Assembly (NCBI GenBank): GCA_023430705.1
Contig: JAEYZJ010000034.1
Coordinates: 1-21,253 of the forward strand
Origin: Pseudomonadota bacterium
GTDB taxonomy: Bacteria; Pseudomonadota; Alphaproteobacteria; Rhizobiales; Devosiaceae
Direction: 5' to 3'
DNA: 21,253 bases
A program made the position numbers and the translations under genes. Positions 15,332 through 21,253 of the stretch are shown in pieces (the first letter of the stretch is position 1; each line of letters starts with the position of its first letter). Below the pieces are notes generated by a model that saw nothing but the letters and a program-made list of their open reading frames with translations, was not told the origin of the DNA and ran no database searches.

Positions 15332-16234
15332 ATGCCCGACCTCGCCAACAAGATACAGACGGACAAGACCCTGGCGATCTTTCTGATCGTACCGGCGGCG
15401 CTGGTCGTATTCATCGCCATGATCGTGCCGCTCGGCTACGCGGTCGTGATGAGCTTCTTCTCCTACAAGATCGGCGCCGAAGCCTCCGCGAGCTTCGTCT
15501 TCCTCGACAACTACCTGATGTTCTTCACCGACCGGCTCGGGCTGATCTCGCTGCTCAACACCGTGGTGTTCTCGGTGTCGGCGCTGGCGCTCGAACTTGT
15601 CATCGGCACGGTGATGGCGGTCATCCTGATGACCATTCCGAAGCCGCTCGCGAGCTTTTTCAGAACCGTCTACACGATCCCGCTGCTGATCTCGCCGATC
15701 ATCATCAGCCTGATCTGGAGCCAGATGTACGATCCGTCCTACGGCATCGTCTACTACCTGCTCGAACTGGTCGGCCTCGACCGCATGTTCGGCGGTCTCA
15801 CGCAGCCGAACTGGGCGCTTTTCAGCATTGTCCTGGTCGACGTCTGGCAGACCACGCCCTTCGTGCTTCTCGTGGTGACGTCCGGGCTGGCTTCGATCCC
15901 GTCCGATATCTACGAAGCCGCCGAGATCGATGGTTCCGGGCCGCTGCGCACGCTCTTCCAGATCACCTTGCCGCTCATCACCCGCGTGCTCATCGTCATC
16001 ACGATCATCCGCGGCATGGACGCGTTCCGCGTCTTCGACATCATCTTCGGCCTGACCAAGGGAGGTCCGGCGGACTCCACGCTGTCGCTGAGCATGTACG
16101 CGTTCCGCCAGGGCTTCGATTACTACGCGACCGGCTACGCCATCACCATTTCGCTGATCATGATGGCCATGCTGGCTCTCGTGTTCACGCCGCTGATGGG
16201 CTTTTTCAACAGCGAGCCGGAGGCCGCGAAATGA
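15332..16234 (+). CDS. Sugar ABC transporter permease 1 (MalF-type)
   Basis: This is a 300-residue inner-membrane permease with about six transmembrane helices (for example IFLIVPAALVVFIAMIVPLGY near the N-terminus and ITISLIMMAMLALVFTPLMG near the C-terminus). The cytoplasmic EAA loop EAAEIDGSGPLRTLFQITLPL, the coupling site for the ATPase, is intact. ATG 15332 follows GGGGGGACGAAAG; a longer in-frame start at 15278 would translate through the hairpin and is rejected. It overlaps permease 2 by four bases (ATGA). The pair forms the channel for the sugar bound by the upstream periplasmic protein. Confidence 0.93.
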   Translation: MPDLANKIQTDKTLAIFLIVPAALVVFIAMIVPLGYAVVMSFFSYKIGAEASASFVFLDNYLMFFTDRLGLISLLNTVVFSVSALALELVIGTVMAVILMTIPKPLASFFRTVYTIPLLISPIIISLIWSQMYDPSYGIVYYLLELVGLDRMFGGLTQPNWALFSIVLVDVWQTTPFVLLVVTSGLASIPSDIYEAAEIDGSGPLRTLFQITLPLITRVLIVITIIRGMDAFRVFDIIFGLTKGGPADSTLSLSMYAFRQGFDYYATGYAITISLIMMAMLALVFTPLMGFFNSEPEAAK

Positions 16235-17058
16235 CCGTCAAGCGCTTCGCCGTCGGCGTCCTCAAGTACGGCGTCCTGATCATGTTCGCCCTGTGGTCGG
16301 CGGTGCCGGTCCTGCTGATCATCCTCAACTCGTTCAAGCGCAAGCTGGATATCTTCACCAACCCGCCCTCTCTGGTGTTCGAGCCGACGTTCTCGAACTA
16401 CCAGAAGATATTCCTCACGGACGACTACTTCTCCTACTACCGCAACAGCATCGCCGTCACCGGCATGACGACGATCCTGTCGATCCTGTTCGGGCTGCTC
16501 GCCGCCTACGGCATCGTCCACTTCGGGCTCAGGCATGCCAAGAGCGTCGCCAACGTCTTTCTGTGGGTCAAGATGGTGCCGCCCATCACCATGCTGCTGC
16601 CGATGTATGCGGTGCTGACCTACCTGGACCTGCAGGGCACCTATATCGGGCCGGTGCTGGCGCACACCTCGCTCAACCTGGCCTTCGTCATCTGGCTGTT
16701 CATGAGCCAGCTCAAGGACGTGCCGTCCGAGATCATCGATGCGGCAACCGTCGACGGATGCACGCCGATGCAGACGCTCCGGTTGGTGATCGTGCCGATC
16801 GTGCTGCCCGGCATCGCGGCCTGCACCGTGCTGACGGCCCAGTATTCGTGGAACGAACTGCTGTTCGTGCTGCAGCTGACCGATCTCAACACCTACACAC
16901 TGCCCGTCGGCATTTCCAAGCTCGTCGGCGAGCTCGGCGGCGACTGGGGCAAGAGCAGTGCGGCGGCAACCGTGACGATGGTGCCGATCATCCTGATCGG
17001 GTTCTTCGTCCAGAAATACATCGCGCAGGGCACAACGGCCGGCGCCGTCAAAGGCTGA
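16231..17058 (+). CDS. Sugar ABC transporter permease 2 (MalG-type)
   Basis: This is a 275-residue inner-membrane permease of the MalG class. It has an N-terminal helix (VLIMFALWSAVPVLLIILNS), a MalG-like segment before the second helix (FKRKLDIFTNPP, then FEPTFSNYQKIF), and the EAA loop DAATVDGCTPMQTLRLVIVP for ATPase contact. It starts inside the stop of permease 1 (ATGA), so the subunits are made in equal amounts. No ATP-binding subunit gene follows; the next gene is a ThuA/DUF1355-like protein. The importer therefore must borrow a shared MsmK/UgpC-type ATPase encoded elsewhere, or the ATPase lies outside this operon. Confidence 0.93.
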   Translation: MTVKRFAVGVLKYGVLIMFALWSAVPVLLIILNSFKRKLDIFTNPPSLVFEPTFSNYQKIFLTDDYFSYYRNSIAVTGMTTILSILFGLLAAYGIVHFGLRHAKSVANVFLWVKMVPPITMLLPMYAVLTYLDLQGTYIGPVLAHTSLNLAFVIWLFMSQLKDVPSEIIDAATVDGCTPMQTLRLVIVPIVLPGIAACTVLTAQYSWNELLFVLQLTDLNTYTLPVGISKLVGELGGDWGKSSAAATVTMVPIILIGFFVQKYIAQGTTAGAVKG

Positions 17059-17075
17059 ATTCAGAGGCAACGACT

Positions 17076-17849
17076 ATGACCAAGAAGTCCATTTCCGTCC
17101 TGCTGGTGGGCGAGACCAACATCGTCCACATGATCGAGCACAAGGGCCTCGATGCGATGGAGCTGACCCGCTACACCGAGTTCTACACGCCGGTGAAGCG
17201 GCTGTTCGAAAGCCTCGGCCACAGCTTTGCGCATGTCGCCTGCCACATCGTGCACGAGCAGTTTCCGACCGACCTGGCCACCTTGCAGCAGTATGACGTG
17301 GTGATCCTGAGCGACATCGGCTCGAACACCATGCTGCTGCATCCGGACTACCTCAACCGTACCGTCAACTCGCTGTCGCTGATCCGCGACTATGTCGAGG
17401 CCGGCGGCGGCTTCGTCATGATCGGTGGCTATTTCAGCTTCACCGGCTTCCAGGCCAAGGCCCGCTTCAAGGACACGCCGATCGAGGAGCTGCTGCCCGT
17501 CACGATGCAGCCCTACGATGATCGGGTGGAGATCCCCGAGGGCATCAACCTGGAGCTCAAGCCTGACGTGTCGCACCCGATCGTCGACGGCCTGCCGCGT
17601 CAGTGGCCGCACATCTTCGGCTATAACCGCGTCACCCCCAAGGAAGACGCCGACGTGCTGATGAAGTCGCCCAAGGGCGATCCGATCATCGCCGCGGGCA
17701 GCTACGGCAAGGGCAGGGCGGTTGCCTACACCACCGACTGCGCCCAGGACTGGGCATCGCAGGAGCTGCTGAACTGGGACAAGTACGGCCAGCTCTGGGA
17801 CCAGCTGCTGCGCTGGGTGGGTGATGCCAACCCGCGTACGCCCTCCTGA
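17076..17849 (+). CDS. ThuA/DUF1355-type GATase-like protein
   Basis: This is a 257-residue cytosolic protein with the flavodoxin-like class-I glutamine-amidotransferase fold as found in ThuA and DUF1355 proteins. It begins SVLLVGETN, has a central QYDVVILSDIGSN strand, the region GGGFVMIGGYFSFTGF where the nucleophile elbow would be, and HPIVDGLP and AAGSYGKGRAVAYTTDCA later on. No Cys occupies the elbow (MIGGYFSF), so it is not expected to hydrolyse glutamine despite common database labels. AGAGG lies eight bases before ATG 17076. ThuA-like proteins accompany Gfo/Idh/MocA dehydrogenases in disaccharide catabolism, which matches this operon; the exact reaction is unknown. Confidence 0.8.
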   Translation: MTKKSISVLLVGETNIVHMIEHKGLDAMELTRYTEFYTPVKRLFESLGHSFAHVACHIVHEQFPTDLATLQQYDVVILSDIGSNTMLLHPDYLNRTVNSLSLIRDYVEAGGGFVMIGGYFSFTGFQAKARFKDTPIEELLPVTMQPYDDRVEIPEGINLELKPDVSHPIVDGLPRQWPHIFGYNRVTPKEDADVLMKSPKGDPIIAAGSYGKGRAVAYTTDCAQDWASQELLNWDKYGQLWDQLLRWVGDANPRTPS

Positions 17850-17881
17850 CACGACCACCCAGCGCTCCCGAGAGTCTCGCA

Positions 17882-19492
17882 ATGGAATTCGACTTTATCA
17901 TCGTCGGCGCCGGCTCGGCCGGTTGCGCGCTGGCCGAGCGGCTGTCGCGCGACGGACGTCACAGCGTCCTGTTGCTCGAAGCCGGCTCCGACAACCGATC
18001 GCCGTTCGTCAGCATGCCGAGTGGCTGGGCCAAGCTGTGGCAGAACCCACGCTACTTCTGGCTCTTTCCGATCGAGCAGGAGGCGGGGCGGCCCAGGGGC
18101 GAACAGTGGGCCTACGGCAAGGGCCTGGGTGGGTCCAGCGCCGTCAACGGCACGACGTTCTTCCGCGGCCAGGCCGGTGACTACGAGCAGTGGTACGGCA
18201 ACGGCGAGTGGGGCTGGCCGCAGATGGAGCGCGTCTTCGGCGAGATCGAAGACTTCCACGGTCCGTCCCCCGACCCCAGCCGCGGACGCGGCGGACCGCT
18301 GCAGATCACCCAGCTCAAGGACGACTCCCCGGTCATGGGCGCCGTCATCGCTGCGGCCGAGGGCATGGGGATACCGTTCATTCCCGACGTCAACGGCAAG
18401 CAGCGCAATGGCATCGGCTTCACGCAAGCGACCGTGGATCGGCGCGGTCGTCGCTCCAGCGCCTACAAGGCCTTCCTTGCCGACGCGTCCGGGCGCTCCA
18501 ACCTGACCATCGTGACGCACGTCCTCGTGCAGCGCGTCACCATCGAAGGCGGACGGGCGAGGGGTGTCGAAGTCACCCGTGCCGGACAGACCATCCACTA
18601 CCGGGCCAAGCGCGAGGTGATCGTTTCGGCCGGTGTGATGAATTCGCCCAAGCTGTTGCAGCTCTCGGGCATCGGGCCGCGCGAGGTGCTCGAGCAGCAC
18701 GGCGTGCCGGTCGTCGTCGATGCGCCCGAGGTCGGCCGCAACCTGATCGAGCACATCATGGTGGCGCTGTCGTACCGGATGGCCAACGCGTTCGGAAAGA
18801 ACCGCGAGTTCCATGGTCCGCGCTTTCTCGCCAATCTCCTGCGCTACTACACCCGGGGCTCGGGCGTCTTCGCCACCGCCACGACCGAACTGACGGCGTT
18901 CTACTCGCTGCAGGACCGGCCGGACTGGCCCGAAATCCAGATCGGCATCTCGCCGTTCTCGTTCGACAACTCGCCCAGCAAGAAGGCCGAGATCGGCCGC
19001 GGTACGCCCGAGCGCGAGCCCGGCATTGCAGTGACGGCGTTCCACTGTCGGCCGAAGAGCCGCGGCCGGATCGAGCTGCGATCGAAGGATGCCGCGGCGC
19101 CGCCGGTGGTGCACGCGAACTGGCTCGAGGACCCCGAGGACGGCCAGGTCATGATCGACCTCGTCCGCTCGGTCCGCGCCCTCATGCGCCGCCCCGAACT
19201 TCGCAACTTTGTCCGCGAAGAACTCATTGCCAACGGCCCGGACGACAGCGACGAGCAGATCCTGGGCTGGGTCCGGGCAAACCTCAGTTCGGGTCTGCAT
19301 GGGACGAGCACCTGCCGCATGGGACCGCCCGGCGAGGGCGTCGTTGATGCCCGTCTCCGCGTCTATGGCGTCGAAGGCCTGAGGGTTTGCGACTGCTCGG
19401 TGATGCCGACGGCGATCTCAGGCAACACCAACGGCCCGGCCATGGCCGTCGGCTACCGCGCCGCCGAACTGATCCTCGAGGAGGTCGCGTGA
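17882..19492 (+). CDS. GMC-family FAD-dependent oxidoreductase
   Basis: This is a 536-residue glucose-methanol-choline flavoprotein with the FAD motif IIVGAGSAGCALAERLS at the start, GKGLGGSSAVNGTTFFRG as the GMC signature 1, and SAGVMNSPKLLQLSGIGP as signature 2. Near the C-terminus LHGTSTCRMG holds the active-site His473, and SGNTNGPAMAVGYRAAELI the second active-site position and FAD contacts. No signal peptide is visible, so it is cytosolic. It oxidises an alcohol; choline dehydrogenase is a common label, but the operon points to a sugar or polyol alcohol instead. It is the last operon gene, 32 bp after the ThuA-like gene, and a hairpin terminator follows. Confidence 0.92.
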   Translation: MEFDFIIVGAGSAGCALAERLSRDGRHSVLLLEAGSDNRSPFVSMPSGWAKLWQNPRYFWLFPIEQEAGRPRGEQWAYGKGLGGSSAVNGTTFFRGQAGDYEQWYGNGEWGWPQMERVFGEIEDFHGPSPDPSRGRGGPLQITQLKDDSPVMGAVIAAAEGMGIPFIPDVNGKQRNGIGFTQATVDRRGRRSSAYKAFLADASGRSNLTIVTHVLVQRVTIEGGRARGVEVTRAGQTIHYRAKREVIVSAGVMNSPKLLQLSGIGPREVLEQHGVPVVVDAPEVGRNLIEHIMVALSYRMANAFGKNREFHGPRFLANLLRYYTRGSGVFATATTELTAFYSLQDRPDWPEIQIGISPFSFDNSPSKKAEIGRGTPEREPGIAVTAFHCRPKSRGRIELRSKDAAAPPVVHANWLEDPEDGQVMIDLVRSVRALMRRPELRNFVREELIANGPDDSDEQILGWVRANLSSGLHGTSTCRMGPPGEGVVDARLRVYGVEGLRVCDCSVMPTAISGNTNGPAMAVGYRAAELILEEVA

Positions 19493-19500
19493 TGGAATGG

Positions 19501-19541
19501 GTGAGGGAGAGGTCGAGTATCCTCCCTCACGGCGCCATTTT
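19501..19541. terminator. Terminator hairpin between convergent operons
   Basis: GTGAGGGAG (19501-19509) pairs perfectly with CTCCCTCAC (19522-19530) around a 12-base loop, followed by GGCGCC and TTTT. It lies between the convergent sugar operon and the SDR gene, so it can serve the plus strand. The T-run is short and set off by seven bases, making the terminator imperfect. Confidence 0.55.
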
Positions 19542-19576
19542 CCTGTCCCAGGCCCGTGGCGCCTTCCCCCTCTCCC

Positions 19577-20356
19577 TCAGAAATCCTCCAGCGTCAGTTC
19601 GCGGGCCATGACGATGTTGCCGGCGGTGAGGCCGCAGTCGACGGGGATGGTGGCGCCGGTGACGGCGCTGGCGCCGTCGGAGGCGAGGAAGGCGATGACG
19701 CGGGCGACTTCATGGGGCTCGACGATGCGGCCGAGCGGGTACCAGCGCTCGAGCGTCTTCAGCACGTCCGGGTCCTTGGCCTTGCGCTCGTCCCAGACCG
19801 GCGTGCGCACGGTGCCCGGCATCACCACGTTGCAGCGGATGCCGTAGCGGCCGTATTCGAGCGCGATCGCCTTGGTCATCGCGATCATGCCCGCCTTGCC
19901 CGCGCTGTAGGCCGGGTGCCCCAGCGCGCTCAGCCCGTTCACCGACGCGACGTTGACGATGTTGCCCGCGCGCCGCTCCGCCATGCGGGGGAGCACCGAG
20001 TGCGCGCAGGTGAAGGCGCCGTTGAGGTTCGAATCGACATCGGCGGCCCATTCGGCCGGGCTGGTCGAGGCGACGGTGCCGCGGAACGCCCCGCCGGCAT
20101 TGTTGATCAGCACGTCGATGTCGCCGAACGCGGCAAAGGCAGCCTCGACCGCCGGCGCGTCGGTGATCTCGACCACCGCGGGCCGCACCGTGATGCCCTC
20201 CTTGCCGAGCGCGCCGGCGAGGTCGAGCACCTTGTCGCTGCGGTCGATCGCGGCGATCGTCGCGCCTTCCTCGCCGAAGAAGCGGCACAGCCACTGCCCG
20301 ATGCCGCCGGCCGCGCCGGTGATCGCGATGGTCTTGCCGGCGAATTGTCCTGCCAT
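19577..20356 (-). CDS. SDR-family NAD(P)-dependent oxidoreductase
   Basis: This is a 259-residue classical short-chain dehydrogenase/reductase, cytosolic. The cofactor motif is TGAAGGIG (residues 14-21), followed by AIDRS where an acidic residue ends strand beta-2 and favours NAD. VLINNAGG is the structural NNAG motif. The catalytic residues are Ser in NVASVNG and Tyr-x-x-x-Lys in YSAGK. GGGGGGA lies four bases before the ATG. It is the second gene after an amidohydrolase on the same strand, so the two probably share a pathway. The substrate cannot be named. Confidence 0.93.
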   Translation of the reverse strand: MAGQFAGKTIAITGAAGGIGQWLCRFFGEEGATIAAIDRSDKVLDLAGALGKEGITVRPAVVEITDAPAVEAAFAAFGDIDVLINNAGGAFRGTVASTSPAEWAADVDSNLNGAFTCAHSVLPRMAERRAGNIVNVASVNGLSALGHPAYSAGKAGMIAMTKAIALEYGRYGIRCNVVMPGTVRTPVWDERKAKDPDVLKTLERWYPLGRIVEPHEVARVIAFLASDGASAVTGATIPVDCGLTAGNIVMARELTLEDF

Positions 20357-20382
20357 GGTGTCCCCCCAGTGGGCTTTGAGAA

Positions 20383-20401
20383 GCCGTCTCGGCGAGACGG
20401 C
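20383..20401. other. Perfect hairpin between amidohydrolase and SDR genes
   Basis: GCCGTCTC (20383-20390) and GAGACGGC (20394-20401) form an 8-bp perfect stem with loop GGC in the 52-base gap between the two minus-strand genes. No U-run follows on the minus strand. It could stabilise the upstream message or lower SDR expression; GAGAC repeats beside it may be slippage. Confidence 0.5.
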
Positions 20402-20408
20402 GAGACGA

Positions 20409-21253
20409 CTAGTGCGCGTGGTGGCCGCCGACGAGGAAGGCTTCCTCGAACGGACGGCGGCTGACTTCCATGCTCCTGCCGTTGAGATAGACGGCTTCCG
20501 GCTGCAGCAGCGTCGATCCCTGCCGCCGCGTCCCCACCACGTCCTCGAACACGTAGTCGCTGCCGTACTCGCGCAGCACCGCGATGTCGGCGGGAGCGCC
20601 GACGCCGAGGTGCCCGAGGTCGGGGCGCCGTACCGCCAGCGCCGGGCGGCTCGTCGACATGCCGATCACCTCGGCGACCGAGAGGCCGCAGTTGAGCAGC
20701 TTGCTCATGGTGTGCAGCAGGTCGTAGCCCGGCCCCTCGATGGCGATCACATGCACGTCCGACGAGATCAGGTCGGGCTTGAAACCGTCCTTCAGCGCCG
20801 CCTCGGCGGTGTCGTAGCCGAAGGCCCCCATGCCGTGCGCAATGTCGAACAAGACGCCGCGCTCGCGTGCCCGGTGCACGGCTGCCAGCACCTTGCCGTC
20901 CTCGCCGATCGCCGAGTTCGGGTCGGGCCGGTAGCAGTGGGTGAGGATGTCGCCCGGCCGCAGCATGTCGACGCCATCCGAGTAGCTCGGCGGCGGGGTG
21001 CCGATATGGGTCATCAGCGGCAGCTCGACGGCGTTGGCCGCCTCCAGCGCCAGCTCCAGCGCGCCAAGCCCGAGATCGCCGGTGACGAGGCCGCCGATCC
21101 GCACCTTCACCCCGATGATGCGGTCGCGATTGGCCTCAATGGTCTCGACGCAGCGATGCACCGGCAGCATCGAGCGCGCCGTCGCCTCGCCGATCTGCAC
21201 GTCCTTGTCGAAGCCGAAGATGCCCGGGAAGCTGATGTTGAGGAAGGCGAGGA
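20409..21253 (-). CDS. Amidohydrolase/deacetylase metallohydrolase, 5' end missing
   Basis: The C-terminal 281 residues or so of a TIM-barrel metal-dependent hydrolase are present; the gene runs off the window edge, so the start and the N-terminal HxH metal ligands are not seen. Visible features are GVKVRIGG (the probable carboxylated bridging Lys), LMTHIG and ILTHCYRPDPNS (His ligands), LFDIAHG, and LISSDVH (the catalytic/metal Asp). LGHLGVGAPADIAVL and the following AVYLNGR are the small beta-sandwich end of amidohydrolases. The pattern fits the amidohydrolase/deacetylase (EF_0837/AHA_3915-like) group, often mislabelled dihydroorotase or adenine deaminase. The SDR gene follows in the same direction. 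Confidence 0.88.
   Translation of the reverse strand, partial: LAFLNISFPGIFGFDKDVQIGEATARSMLPVHRCVETIEANRDRIIGVKVRIGGLVTGDLGLGALELALEAANAVELPLMTHIGTPPPSYSDGVDMLRPGDILTHCYRPDPNSAIGEDGKVLAAVHRARERGVLFDIAHGMGAFGYDTAEAALKDGFKPDLISSDVHVIAIEGPGYDLLHTMSKLLNCGLSVAEVIGMSTSRPALAVRRPDLGHLGVGAPADIAVLREYGSDYVFEDVVGTRRQGSTLLQPEAVYLNGRSMEVSRRPFEEAFLVGGHHAH

Overview
The window reads as chromosome of a GC-rich alphaproteobacterium, most likely a Hyphomicrobiales (Rhizobiales) member near Devosia. This placement is inferred from the base composition, the murA neighbourhood, the intergenic repeat style and the sugar-operon layout; no marker gene proves it.

Layout. (1) 1-1885: a gene-poor flank with a GC-rich inverted-repeat element, then murA (peptidoglycan synthesis) and a 62-residue basic/acidic protein, both on the minus strand. 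(2) 2067-2141: tRNA-Thr(GGU). (3) 2118-8325: a compact genomic island of about 6.2 kb inserted in the 3' end of that tRNA gene. It is bounded by a 26-bp perfect direct repeat (attL 2118-2143, attR 8300-8325). It carries a tyrosine integrase broken by a frameshift, a serine recombinase overlapped by a newly noticed 30-residue membrane peptide, and a two-gene cargo operon. The cargo is a GHKL (MORC/MutL/Hsp90-type) ATPase with a C-terminal PD-(D/E)xK (Shedu/DUF4263-like) nuclease domain, overlapping by 4 bp (ATGA) a cytosolic trypsin-like serine protease with an intact His-Asp-Ser triad. There are no phage structural genes. This cargo is the best candidate in the window for an undescribed (defence) system. 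(4) 8495-19530: a long plus-strand catabolic operon under a ROK-family regulator. It encodes a PfkB sugar kinase, three different Gfo/Idh/MocA dehydrogenases, a carbohydrate ABC importer (binding protein and two permeases, no ATPase), a ThuA/DUF1355-like protein and a GMC flavoprotein. Many of its genes overlap or nearly abut. Two palindromic operators, an intercistronic hairpin after the binding-protein gene and a terminator-like hairpin punctuate it. (5) 19577-21253: a separate minus-strand pair, a metal-dependent amidohydrolase (cut by the window edge) followed by an SDR oxidoreductase.

How it works together. The region 4 operon looks like uptake and stepwise oxidation/phosphorylation of an unidentified sugar, glycoside or polyol, with the ROK protein sensing it at operators 8525-8542 and 9691-9707. 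GMC, Gfo/Idh/MocA and ThuA-like proteins together would fit chemistry through keto-sugar intermediates, but the substrate cannot be read from sequence. The island looks like a passenger: its integrase is broken, so its cargo may now be fixed at the tRNA locus.
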